This document shows positions 41,505-49,331 of a stretch of DNA of 49,331 nt, one piece after another. Within the stretch, counting starts at the first letter, position 1. The number at the start of each line of letters is the position of its first letter. The stretch spans positions 1 to 49,331 of the forward strand of contig CBIFVZ010000018.1 of assembly GCA_966185765.1 (NCBI GenBank). The letters run 5' to 3'. The position numbers and the translations under genes were made by a program. The stretch comes from CBIFVZ01 sp966185765 (GTDB taxonomy: Bacteria; Pseudomonadota; Gammaproteobacteria; Enterobacterales; Enterobacteriaceae). Below the pieces are notes generated by a model. It saw nothing but the letters and a program-made list of their open reading frames with translations. It was not told where the DNA came from and searched no databases.

Positions 41505-44063
41505 TCAGGGCAGGTAGTGCTGCATCAACGGCGGCTCGGCGGCATCGTCGTCGGGCGCTGTCTCGGCAACAACCGGGCGTAGCGGCTGGTTACGAAATGG
41601 AATCACCTGCTGGCGACCATCGGTCTTCACTATCTGGTAGAACTGCGGCAGGTTAAAGTTCACAAAGCTGGTGCCCCAGGTAAAGCGATCATGGGACGAT
41701 GAGTAGAAGCGGCTGACGTCGCGCACCAACTCTTCTTTACTGCCTTCACAATGGTGATACGCCTCCGCACGGTTGCTTTCATCCAGAATATAGATGTTAA
41801 AGCCCTGCGCATCGCCGGTTTCCTCAAAGAAGAACTGAATAATGCCTTCGCTGGCATAGCCATCCACCACCGGCGGTAACTGCACGTGATGCGTTTCTAC
41901 CTGTACCGACAGGCCATGTAGTTTGTTGTTAGAAATCGCGCCGTAGAACTCCACTGCGTTTTCAAGTTTCTGAACCGACACGTTGAGGCGCTCAAAGAAC
42001 AGTCCCCAGGTCTGCCCCGCGACACGCAGCGCTTTAAAGCGCCCGGCATCCTGGCGCGTACTGGACAGGCGCAGCTCAATACATTCAGAGACCAGCTGCT
42101 GTACGCGCGTGCGCATCAGGCCGCGCAGGTGCTGGCTGTAGCAGAACACTTCCACGCTGTCAGGCGGTGCCGCATCCTGGTGCATTTTGCCAAGAATCGT
42201 TTTTAGCGCCTCAATCATCGCCTGCTCGCCGTTAAAGTGCAGTGTACGCACTTCGTTCCACGAGTTGCGATAAAGCAAATCGACGCTACCAATCAGGCAC
42301 TGCTGTTGCTCACCAAAGCTGAAGACATCGAGTTTACGGAAGTCAAAGTGCACAACCTGGTTGCGAAACGCCGCAGTCGGGTCATATTCCAGGTTGACGA
42401 TAATCGCCAGATGGCGAATTTCACACGGGCTGTAGAGCGCTTTTGGCGTCGGTGCAGGCAGGCGCAGCGGAAAGTGGCTCGACACATCCGCCACCATTTC
42501 CTGCAGTTTCGCTAAATCACACACATCGTTGCCTTTAATGTACAGATGCGTGCGTGAGGTCAGCAGGCCATTGAACCAGGCCCAGGCCACCAGCTTATTG
42601 AGATAACGGTTATATTCCAGCGGCTGATGGCTGATGATGGAGTCCATGCTCGGCGAACAATTATACAAATACCACCCGGTGCGGTTAGCGCGGCCCGGCG
42701 GTACATAGATAAAGGTCAGGTGTGGCTCAGACAGGTCTGGTGAAATCTGCGGGTTCACCAGCGTCACTTTGCCCGGCAGTGCTTCAAACGCCGCGTAAAG
42801 TTTGCGGGTGAGGACGCCAATATCCTGCGGGCTGGCGCTCACGCTGAGGTTATTGCGCCGGGCAAAGCGAATCAGGTTACGGTAGCTCTGCATCATGGCA
42901 TCAAGCAGTTCGTTATGCGCTTCGCGCACCCGGTCGATTTTCCAGTTGGCGCGGTTATCGAGCACGCTGATGCGTTCCTCGTCCCAGCCCCAGCTACGAA
43001 CCAGCTGGGTGAGAATTTCACGACGCCAACCCACGCAGGCGCGTTCGCGCGACAGCTTTTCGCATACTTTGAGGTAAAAACAGCGGCGCACCAGGTCAAG
43101 GCGCGCGCTATCGTCAATCTGGGTCAGGTAATGGGTGACGCGCTCAAGCATCATGCAGTAGGGATCGAGACCAAAAGAGACGATCTCGCCATCATGAAGG
43201 CGCTGTTTGATGTCTTCAGCCAACAGGCGGGTATTAGGGTATTCCCAGGAATAGGCTTCAAGCAGCAGCGTTTTCAGCACGGCTTTATAGGGTGAGTCGA
43301 TGCTTTTGTAGAGCTGCCACAGGCTGGCACCAAAGTATTCTTCTGCTGACAACGAACTCAACCCACCGAGATCCAGCCATTCGTTGGGCGTCAGCACGCC
43401 CTGGGCGTAGAGCGTCATCACGTAATCGTCGTAATGTGCTTCTTCGTTAACCGGCACCATATTCCACAGAATACGTTTGCCCGCCATGCGTACCGCTGAA
43501 CGGTAAAATTCATCAAGCAACAAAATATGCTGGGTAGAACCGCAATCTTCGCCGCCGAGGCTGCCGCTTTCGTTATGGCGAAAACGGTTTTCATCTATCA
43601 GGAAGAAACTGACCTCAACGCCAAGGGACGCCGCCCAGCTTTCCAGCAGACTGCACTTGCGTTGCAACAGCTGGCGCTCGGCGTTATCAAGCCAGGACTG
43701 GTGACAAACCCAGATATCCAGATCCGAAGAGCAGCTTTGCCCAACGGACGAGGTACTGCCCATTGAATACACGCCGGTTATCGGCAGTTCGCCAGACAGG
43801 GTTTTCTGCACCGGTAAACCACGGCGCAGTTCCAGTTCCTGTAGATAATGGGTTTGGGTTTCATCAGGCGTGTAGAGGCAAATGCCGGAGGGAACGTTAC
43901 CGTCAAGATAACCGGGCATCAGTGGATGATGGTAATGCAACAGCACAGGCAGCAAACTGTACACCTGCTGGAATGCAGGTCCCATCGCCGCCAGTGCGCG
44001 ATCCACGCGCAGCTGATTAATGGCATCCAGCCTCTGTTTCAGAGTCTCAATATAGAGGTACAA
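41505..44063 (-). CDS. cyaA: Class I adenylate cyclase CyaA
   Basis: CyaA makes cAMP and is activated through phosphorylated EIIA-Glc. The 852-residue protein matches the class I family: an N-terminal catalytic half (about 1-530) with the nucleotidyltransferase-type GSTSSVGQSCSSDLDIWVCH motif, and a C-terminal regulatory half. The start codon is TTG, as in E. coli, where it limits translation. The last ~30 residues diverge from E. coli. A CRP site lies upstream at 44158-44173. Confidence 0.98.
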   Translation of the reverse strand: MYLYIETLKQRLDAINQLRVDRALAAMGPAFQQVYSLLPVLLHYHHPLMPGYLDGNVPSGICLYTPDETQTHYLQELELRRGLPVQKTLSGELPITGVYSMGSTSSVGQSCSSDLDIWVCHQSWLDNAERQLLQRKCSLLESWAASLGVEVSFFLIDENRFRHNESGSLGGEDCGSTQHILLLDEFYRSAVRMAGKRILWNMVPVNEEAHYDDYVMTLYAQGVLTPNEWLDLGGLSSLSAEEYFGASLWQLYKSIDSPYKAVLKTLLLEAYSWEYPNTRLLAEDIKQRLHDGEIVSFGLDPYCMMLERVTHYLTQIDDSARLDLVRRCFYLKVCEKLSRERACVGWRREILTQLVRSWGWDEERISVLDNRANWKIDRVREAHNELLDAMMQSYRNLIRFARRNNLSVSASPQDIGVLTRKLYAAFEALPGKVTLVNPQISPDLSEPHLTFIYVPPGRANRTGWYLYNCSPSMDSIISHQPLEYNRYLNKLVAWAWFNGLLTSRTHLYIKGNDVCDLAKLQEMVADVSSHFPLRLPAPTPKALYSPCEIRHLAIIVNLEYDPTAAFRNQVVHFDFRKLDVFSFGEQQQCLIGSVDLLYRNSWNEVRTLHFNGEQAMIEALKTILGKMHQDAAPPDSVEVFCYSQHLRGLMRTRVQQLVSECIELRLSSTRQDAGRFKALRVAGQTWGLFFERLNVSVQKLENAVEFYGAISNNKLHGLSVQVETHHVQLPPVVDGYASEGIIQFFFEETGDAQGFNIYILDESNRAEAYHHCEGSKEELVRDVSRFYSSSHDRFTWGTSFVNFNLPQFYQIVKTDGRQQVIPFRNQPLRPVVAETAPDDDAAEPPLMQHYLP

Positions 44064-44157
44064 GACGTATCGCCTGATGATTTCAGTATTTTAGATAGAC
44101 CCGTTTCCAGGGACCGCCATGAGTGGTTATCGTAATTTGGCTGACAATTGCTGGAAA

Positions 44158-44173
44158 CGTGATCAATTTAACA
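44158..44173 (-). promoter_or_regulatory. CRP site in the cyaA promoter
   Basis: On the minus strand TGTTAAATTGATCACG reproduces the CRP site of the E. coli cyaA P2 promoter as I recall it (TGTTA-N6-TCACG), where CRP-cAMP represses. It lies about 95-110 nt before the TTG start. Its edge overlaps one arm of a 9-bp inverted repeat (CGTTTCCAG 44102-44110 / CTGGAAACG 44151-44159). Confidence 0.8.
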
Positions 44174-44347
44174 CCTTGCCGGTTGACCGTAAAGAAAGAT
44201 GCACTACACACAGTGTAGCATCTATCCAACGGTTTCATTCTCCTGAAAAGTTTCCTGACCTGTATCCCGTTGCACCGCGCCGTTGCAACTGACAGCCCTG
44301 GTGGAACCATGTAGGATGGGCAGTAAACAGTTATTACGGTAATAAGC

Positions 44348-45289
44348 ATGTCAGACAAAGTATTACGAATCGCCACACGCCAGAGTCCACTGGCTCTGTG
44401 GCAGGCACATTACGTTAAAGACCGCTTGCTGGCGTTGCATCCCGGCCTCAGCGTAGAGCTGGTGCCTATGGTGACGCGAGGCGATGTTCTGCTGGACACA
44501 CCGCTTGCAAAGGTAGGAGGCAAGGGTCTGTTTGTCAAAGAGCTTGAGCTGGCGATGCTGGAAGACCGTGCCGATATTGCCGTGCACTCCATGAAAGACG
44601 TGCCTGTTGAGTTCCCGAAAGGGCTGGGGCTGGTCACTATTTGTGAGCGCGAAGACCCACGCGATGCGTTTGTCTCTCATCATTACACCAGCCTCGACTC
44701 TCTGCCGCACGGCAGCGTGGTCGGCACGTCGAGCCTGCGCCGCCAGTGCCAGCTACTCAGCGCCCGGCCAGATCTGCAAATCCGTATGCTGCGCGGCAAC
44801 CTCGGCACCCGTCTGGGTAAACTCGATGCCGGTGAGTACGACGCGATTATTCTGGCTGTTGCCGGGCTTAAACGCCTGAAGATGGAAGACCGTATTCGCC
44901 AGGCGCTGGCCCCGGAAATCTCGCTACCGGCGGTGGGCCAGGGCGCGGTAGGGATTGAATGTCGTCTTGACGATGAATGGACCCGCTCGCTGCTCGCCCC
45001 CCTTAACCACCCCCAAACTGCGCTGCGCGTGCGTGCCGAGCGTGCCATGAATACGCGTCTTGAGGGCGGCTGCCAGGTGCCTATCGGTAGCTATGCTGAG
45101 ATTATTGACGGCGAGTTGTGGCTGCGTGCGCTGGTGGGTGCGCCGGACGGTTCACAGATTATCCGTGGCGAACGACGTGGTAAGCCACAAGAGGGCGAAT
45201 CTCTTGGTGTTTCTCTGGCAGAAGAACTGCTGAGCAACGGTGCCCGTGAAATTCTGACCGACGTTTATAACGGGAACGCACCGGCATGA
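44348..45289 (+). CDS. hemC: Porphobilinogen deaminase HemC
   Basis: HemC condenses four porphobilinogens into hydroxymethylbilane. The 313-residue protein equals the E. coli length and has IATRQSPLALWQA near the N terminus, catalytic Asp in DIAVHSMKDVP (about D84), and the cysteine that carries the dipyrromethane cofactor in LEGGCQVPIGSY (about C242). It is divergent from cyaA (284-nt gap) and overlaps hemD by 4 nt. Confidence 0.98.
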   Translation: MSDKVLRIATRQSPLALWQAHYVKDRLLALHPGLSVELVPMVTRGDVLLDTPLAKVGGKGLFVKELELAMLEDRADIAVHSMKDVPVEFPKGLGLVTICEREDPRDAFVSHHYTSLDSLPHGSVVGTSSLRRQCQLLSARPDLQIRMLRGNLGTRLGKLDAGEYDAIILAVAGLKRLKMEDRIRQALAPEISLPAVGQGAVGIECRLDDEWTRSLLAPLNHPQTALRVRAERAMNTRLEGGCQVPIGSYAEIIDGELWLRALVGAPDGSQIIRGERRGKPQEGESLGVSLAEELLSNGAREILTDVYNGNAPA

Positions 45290-46047
45290 GTATTCTGGTC
45301 ACCCGCCCTTCCCCGGCTGGCGATGAGCTGGTCGCACGCCTGCGCGCGCTGGGGCGGGAGGCCTGGAGTCTTCCTTTAATCGAGTTTTCTCCCGGACGTG
45401 AACTGGCGGCATTGCCGGGTTTATTACAATCACTGGGGGAAGGCGATCTGGGCTTCGTGCTGTCTCAACACGCTGTTGAGCACGCCAACGCCATACTTAT
45501 GCGTGAAAACCTGCGCTGGCCCAGTGCGCCCGCCTGGTTTGCTATTGGTCGCCCAACGGCGCTGGCACTGCACAAAGTCAGCGCGTTGACGATAAATTAT
45601 CCGCGCGATCGGGAAATTAGCGAAGTCTTGCTACAATTACCTGAATTACAAGCTATTGAAGGCAAGAAGGCGCTTATCCTGCGCGGTAACGGTGGGCGCG
45701 AACTCTTAGGGGATACGCTGCGCGCACGCGGTGCACAGGTTACTTACTGCGAATGCTATCAGCGCTGTGCCAGACACTATGATGGCGCAGAAGAAGCCCA
45801 TCGCTGGCGTGAGCGCGGTGTTGATACGCTGGTTGTCACCAGTGGTGAAATGCTGACACAGCTTTGGACAATGATTCCGCAGTGGTATCGTGACAACTGG
45901 TTATTACGCTGTCGACTGGTGGTCGTCAGCGAGCGTCTGGCATCCCAGGCCAGGGAATCAGGCTGGCAGGACGTCAGAGTTGCGGATAATGCAGATAACG
46001 ACGCGCTGCTGCGCGCGCTACAACAACATGAAATATGGGATGAATAA
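45286..46047 (+). CDS. hemD: Uroporphyrinogen-III synthase HemD
   Basis: HemD closes hydroxymethylbilane to uroporphyrinogen III with D-ring inversion. The 253-residue protein has two alternating alpha/beta lobes, opening SILVTRPSPAGDELVARLRALG, with FVLSQHAVEHANA, the catalytic-region Tyr in CECYQRCAR and VVTSGEMLTQL. It overlaps hemC by 4 nt and hemX by 1 nt, so translation of hemC-hemD-hemX is coupled. Confidence 0.97.
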   Translation: MSILVTRPSPAGDELVARLRALGREAWSLPLIEFSPGRELAALPGLLQSLGEGDLGFVLSQHAVEHANAILMRENLRWPSAPAWFAIGRPTALALHKVSALTINYPRDREISEVLLQLPELQAIEGKKALILRGNGGRELLGDTLRARGAQVTYCECYQRCARHYDGAEEAHRWRERGVDTLVVTSGEMLTQLWTMIPQWYRDNWLLRCRLVVVSERLASQARESGWQDVRVADNADNDALLRALQQHEIWDE

Positions 46048-47234
46048 TGACGGAACAAAAAGAATCCTCCGCCATGCCGGAAGAAACCCCAGCGACGGTT
46101 AACCCCGTAACGCAGCCGGTCTCAACCGAACCCGTGGCAAAGAAAAACCGCGGTGGTGCGGCGAGCATTGCGCTGAGCGTGATAGCAATTGCGATTGCGC
46201 TAGCCGCAGGCGCCGGGGCTTACACCTGGGGCAAAAAGCAAAACGACAGCCAGCAGACGGAAAACAAAACGCTGAGCACACAGCTTGCCGCCCTTGTGCA
46301 GCAGCAGAATCAGCAAAAAAGCGAGCTGGAAGCGCTGGTTAAACAGCAGGCCACGCGTCTGGATGAGGCGCAAACCCGCATCACGGATATGGCGAAAGCG
46401 TTGGATGAAACGCGCGATAAGCTCACCGCCATTTCCAGTAACGATGCCAAAACCTGGCTGCTGGCCCAGGCCGATTTTCTGGTGAAGCTCGCCGGGCGTA
46501 AACTCTGGAGCGATCAGGATATCACCACCGCCGTTGCGCTGCTCAAAAGTGCCGATGAAAGCCTGGCGCAGATGAACGACCCGAGCCTCATTAATGCCCG
46601 TCGCACGCTAACCGCAGATATCTCAAGCCTGGCGGGCGTGGCCCAGGTGGATTTCGACGGCATCATTCTTAAGCTTAACCAGCTTTCAAATCAGATTGAT
46701 GACCTGCGCCTGAGCGACAACGATGACGACGCCGCACCGATGGACGCCGACAGCCCAGAAGTCTCCGCTTCACTCAGCGAATGGCGTCAGAACCTGACGA
46801 AAAGCTGGCGCAATTTTATGGATAATTTCATTACTATCCGCCGACGCGACACCAGCGATGTCCCCCTGCTGGCACCAAACCAGGATATCTACCTGCGCGA
46901 AAATATCCGCTCGCGTCTGTTGGTTGCCGCTCAGGCCGTACCGCGCCATCAGAGCGAAACCTATAAGCAGTCGATTGATACCGTTGCCACCTGGGTACGT
47001 GCGTACTACGACACCAATGACGCCACAACGAAAGCGTTTCTCGATGAGCTGGACAATTTAAGCCAGCAGAGCATTGAGATGGACGTGCCAGATTCGCTGC
47101 AAAGCCAGCCCGTGCTGGAACAACTGATGAACAGCCGCATGCGCAGTATGGCAACGTCACAGCCAGCACCCGCGCCAGCCGTGTCTGAGCCTCAGCCGGC
47201 TCAACCGCACGTCGCTGCACCGCAGGGAGAATGA
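46047..47234 (+). CDS. hemX: HemX, inner-membrane protein of the hemCDXY operon
   Basis: HemX (395 aa) is often named a uroporphyrinogen-III methyltransferase, but it lacks SAM-methyltransferase motifs and its function is unclear. It has a disordered acidic N terminus, one membrane helix (about residues 36-58, ASIALSVIAIAIALAAGAGAY), a Gln-rich coiled coil (about 60-130) and a folded periplasmic domain (about 140-370). The C terminus is a Pro/Ala/Gln-rich tail. It overlaps hemD by 1 nt and hemY's neighbouring ATG codons. Confidence 0.95.
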   Translation: MTEQKESSAMPEETPATVNPVTQPVSTEPVAKKNRGGAASIALSVIAIAIALAAGAGAYTWGKKQNDSQQTENKTLSTQLAALVQQQNQQKSELEALVKQQATRLDEAQTRITDMAKALDETRDKLTAISSNDAKTWLLAQADFLVKLAGRKLWSDQDITTAVALLKSADESLAQMNDPSLINARRTLTADISSLAGVAQVDFDGIILKLNQLSNQIDDLRLSDNDDDAAPMDADSPEVSASLSEWRQNLTKSWRNFMDNFITIRRRDTSDVPLLAPNQDIYLRENIRSRLLVAAQAVPRHQSETYKQSIDTVATWVRAYYDTNDATTKAFLDELDNLSQQSIEMDVPDSLQSQPVLEQLMNSRMRSMATSQPAPAPAVSEPQPAQPHVAAPQGE

Positions 47235-47236
47235 TG

Positions 47237-48433
47237 ATGTTAAAAGTTCTCCTGCTGTTTCTCCTGCTGATCGCAGGTATCATCCTGGGGCCAATGCTGG
47301 CCGGCCATCAGGGCTATGTGCTTATCCAGACCAATACCTGGAACATTGAAACCAGCATTACCGCACTTGGCATTATGCTGTTTGCTCTGATTCTGGTGCT
47401 GTTCGCACTTGAATGGTTGCTGCGCCGGATATTCCGCACCGGTTCACGCACCCGTAGCTGGTTCACAGGGCGTAAACGCCGCCGTGCCAGTAAGCAGACT
47501 AACCTGGCGCTCATGAAGCTCGCCGAAGGCGATTATCAGCAGGTGGAAAAGCTGCTGGCGAAAAACGCCGATCATGCCGAGCAGCCGGTGGTGAATTATC
47601 TGCTGGCCGCAGAAGCCGCCCAACAGCGCGGTGACGATGCCCGCGCCAGCCAGCACCTGGCTCGCGCCGCAGAAATATCAAATGACGACCCGATCCCGGT
47701 CGAAATCACCCGCGTGCGTTTGCAGCTTGCCCGTAATGAAAACCATGCCGCCCGCCACGGTGTGGATAAACTGCTGGAAGTCGCACCGCGCCACCCAGAA
47801 GTGCTGCGCCTGGCCGAACAGGCGTACATCCGCACCGGTGCCTGGAACTCGCTGCTGGATATTCTTTATTCTATGGAAAAAGCGCAGGTTGGTGACGACG
47901 CGCACCGTAGCGCGCTTGAGCAACAGGCGTGGATAGGGCTAATGGAGCAGGCGCGTGCCGAGCAAGGCAGCGAAGGGCTGAAAGCCTGGTGGAAAAACCA
48001 GAGCCGTAAAACCCGCCACCATCCGGCGCTGCAAGTCGTCATGGCTGAACACCTGATTGCCTGTGAAGACTACGAGACGGCCCAGCAAATCATTCTGGAA
48101 GGTCTGAAACGCGAATACAGCGATGCGCTGGTGATGCTTATCCCACGCCTGCAAACCGCCAACCCGGAGCAAATAGAGAAAGCACTGCGCCAGCTTATTA
48201 AAACCCACGGCGATCGCCCCCTTCTGTGGAGCACGTTAGGTCAGATGCTGATGAAACATGCCGAATGGCGTGAGGCGAGCTTTGCTTTCCGCGCCGCGCT
48301 CAAGCAGCGCCCGGATGCTTATGATTACGCCTGGCTTGCCGATACGCTGGAGAAGCTGAACCAGCCGGAAGAAGCCGCCGCGATGCGCCGCGACGGCCTG
48401 CTGCTGACCCTGAAGAATAATCAGGACGTTTAG
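47237..48433 (+). CDS. hemY: HemY, TPR protein of the hemCDXY operon
   Basis: HemY is an inner-membrane TPR protein thought to support late haem synthesis; its exact role is not settled, and it is unrelated to the Bacillus HemY oxidase. Three consecutive ATGs occur (47231, 47234, 47237); AGGGAG (47224-47229) best fits 47237, giving MLKVLLLFLLL and 398 residues as in E. coli. Two membrane helices (about 1-25 and 40-60) and a basic RTRSWFTGRKRRRASKQ patch precede the TPR region (about 85-390). A terminator follows. Confidence 0.95.
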   Translation: MLKVLLLFLLLIAGIILGPMLAGHQGYVLIQTNTWNIETSITALGIMLFALILVLFALEWLLRRIFRTGSRTRSWFTGRKRRRASKQTNLALMKLAEGDYQQVEKLLAKNADHAEQPVVNYLLAAEAAQQRGDDARASQHLARAAEISNDDPIPVEITRVRLQLARNENHAARHGVDKLLEVAPRHPEVLRLAEQAYIRTGAWNSLLDILYSMEKAQVGDDAHRSALEQQAWIGLMEQARAEQGSEGLKAWWKNQSRKTRHHPALQVVMAEHLIACEDYETAQQIILEGLKREYSDALVMLIPRLQTANPEQIEKALRQLIKTHGDRPLLWSTLGQMLMKHAEWREASFAFRAALKQRPDAYDYAWLADTLEKLNQPEEAAAMRRDGLLLTLKNNQDV

Positions 48434-48463
48434 TAGCATCGCCATTTCAGATTTATGTTAACA

Positions 48464-48488
48464 AGGCGGCCTTCAGGCCGCTTTTTTT
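48464..48488 (+). terminator. Intrinsic terminator of hemCDXY
   Basis: GCGGCC-TTCA-GGCCGC (48466-48481) is followed by seven T. It lies 32 nt past the hemY stop. Confidence 0.92.
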
Positions 48489-48592
48489 ATACCTGCACTG
48501 AGGATACCAGCCTGATATAGCCCCACCATAACCTTCACCAGGGACAAAGCAGAATATAAAGCCTGCTCCTTGCAGTGCGCCTAATTTACCCA

Positions 48593-48707
48593 AAATAATT
48601 CGGGTTACAGGAAGGCGGCAAGCAGATGAGTCCCCAGGCCCAGGCGCTGAGATAAGTAAGTAACCGGAGTAAGTACGCGCAGCCAACGCATCTGTAGCCC
48701 GAAGAAT
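48593..48707. repeat. Degenerate ERIC-like element
   Basis: The ends ATAATTCGGGTTACAGGAAG and (minus strand) ATTCTTCGGGCTACAGA mirror each other, and the middle keeps AGTCCCCAGG, ATAAGTAAGTAACCGGAGT and AGCCAACGCA of ERIC. The core is altered (about ten extra or changed bases after CCCCAGG), so this is a diverged or variant copy of the family found at 23772-23892. Confidence 0.75.
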
Positions 48708-48722
48708 GAAGGGGAAGAGGAC

Positions 48723-48749
48723 AAAAAAATACCCGCCATAAGGCGGGTA
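48723..48749 (-). terminator. Intrinsic terminator facing left
   Basis: On the minus strand TACCCGCC-TTAT-GGCGGGTA (48730-48749) is followed by seven T. It could be a second terminator behind the tRNA operon or end an unrecognised transcript from 48750-49230. Confidence 0.85.
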
Positions 48750-49230
48750 ACTAAAACAGGTCTGTTTGACAACATAGTGGTGCTTCACTCAACGTGGTGT
48801 CCATGATGTCTGATGAGGCGGACAGACCGCGACATCTGTTGGTGGACGATAAGCACCGTAAATGGCTCTGCATCATTCCTGGGTTTATGAAGCCACAGGC
48901 AAACATAAGAAATGGAATGAGCATCTACGGGCTGTATTATGCATATTCCATGCCAGAAATAAAAGCCCTTTTAAATCAGGCGGTCAGGGTAAACATGCTC
49001 TGGCAAGGCCACTAACCGGCCCGCAACTGTCGCTTCCGGGCGACAACCAAAACATATGAGCAATATCCCATTTAAAATCATAACCCTGCGCGTCGCCATT
49101 CAGAGACAGTGATCAGCCACACTGTCGTACAACAACGACAACGGTGCTACATAGCACGCTAACCATAATAAATGAATAAACCAGAACAAAGAGAATGGGT
49201 GTGATAAGGAGATAAGAGAAAGCACAAAAA
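48750..49230. other. Intergenic stretch without a recognised gene
   Basis: Only short frames occur here (for example plus 48794-49015, 73 codons, and plus 48862-49059, 65 codons). Neither has a clear Shine-Dalgarno sequence, and I recognise neither product. E. coli carries aslA/aslB in this position, and no trace of either is visible. Confidence 0.6.
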
Positions 49231-49231
49231 C

Positions 49232-49257
49232 AAAAAAGCAGACACTGAGGTCTGCTT
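49232..49257 (-). terminator. Intrinsic terminator of the tRNA operon
   Basis: On the minus strand AGCAGAC-CTCAGT-GTCTGCT (49237-49256) is followed by TTTTTT and, after one G, more T. It lies 23 nt beyond the CCA end of the tRNA-Pro gene. Confidence 0.9.
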
Positions 49258-49279
49258 ATGTCAGTTAACAGGAAAGAAA

Positions 49280-49331
49280 TGGTCGGCGAGAGAGGATTCG
49301 AACCTCCGACCCACTGGTCCCAAACCAGTTG
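49280..49331 (-). tRNA. proM: tRNA-Pro(UGG), 3' part, cut by window edge
   Basis: The minus strand carries the 3' 52 nt of a tRNA: an anticodon arm with loop TTTGGGA (anticodon TGG at 49320-49322), the T arm with GGTTCGAATCC, the acceptor strand and an encoded CCA (49280-49282). Synteny with argX-hisR-leuT-proM next to the hemCDXY/uvrD region supports proM. The 5' half lies outside the window. Confidence 0.95.

Noticed and set aside
1..49331. CRISPR array, prophage, insertion sequence or defence island
   Set aside because: No spaced direct repeats, transposase, integrase (other than XerC), phage structural or restriction genes were seen; gene order is core chromosome almost throughout.

Overview
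The window is a stretch of core chromosome from a member of the Enterobacteriaceae that is not E. coli itself. Nearly every protein is a close, full-length relative of the E. coli K-12 product, and gene order follows the K-12 segment from just upstream of an rRNA operon (hemG side) to the argX-hisR-leuT-proM tRNA cluster (hemY side). Two ERIC-type repeats and the high GC content suggest the Enterobacter/Cronobacter/Kosakonia part of the family; that is an impression, not a placement. By comparison with K-12, oriC should lie off the right end, so replication probably runs right to left and most genes (minus strand) are co-directional with it.

Layout. 1-175: tandem rrn P1/P2 promoters reading off the left edge. 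212-4199 (minus): pepQ-yigZ-trkH-hemG. 4346-7811 (plus): FadR operator, fadB-fadA, terminator. 7821-10056 (minus): ubiD-fre. 10244-10732: rfaH (plus). 10741-13162 (minus): tatABC, a strong terminator, tatD. 13233-16241 (minus): ubiE-ubiJ-ubiB. 16397-20328 (minus): rmuC, an inserted TPR/glycosyltransferase-like gene, and udp with two CRP sites. 20582-21409: dlhH (plus). 21473-24936: divergent metE/metR with met boxes, a MetR box and an ERIC element in the metE leader. 24824-28401: yigM, yigL, pldB (minus) and rhtB (plus). 28432-31878 (minus): rhtC, recQ, pldA. 32053-33468 (plus): yigI, rarD. 33469-34163: a gene-free, strongly structured, repeat-rich interval. 34164-35379: corA with a long leader. 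35412-41030 (minus): lptM-dapF-yigA-xerC-yigB-uvrD. 41184-44063: cyaY (plus) tail to tail with cyaA (minus). 44348-48433 (plus): hemCDXY. 48434-49331: ERIC-like repeat, terminators and the 3' part of a tRNA-Pro(UGG).

Functions are mostly housekeeping: tetrapyrrole synthesis (hemG, hemCD), ubiquinone synthesis (ubiB, D, E, J), fatty-acid oxidation (fadBA), twin-arginine export, DNA repair and dimer resolution (recQ, uvrD, xerC, rmuC), methionine synthesis, K+/Mg2+ transport, cAMP synthesis and LPS/export control (rfaH, lptM).

I found no complete undescribed multi-gene system. The most unusual parts are: (1) the extra TPR/GT-A-like gene between udp and rmuC with a five-hairpin intergenic cluster behind it; (2) the 33.5-34.0 kb interval, where a GC-rich multi-hairpin element is flanked by two heptanucleotide repeat tracts, one a potential G-quadruplex and the other carrying three Chi octamers; (3) an ERIC element inside the predicted metE 5' UTR; and (4) a corA leader with a plausible UUG-started leader peptide.
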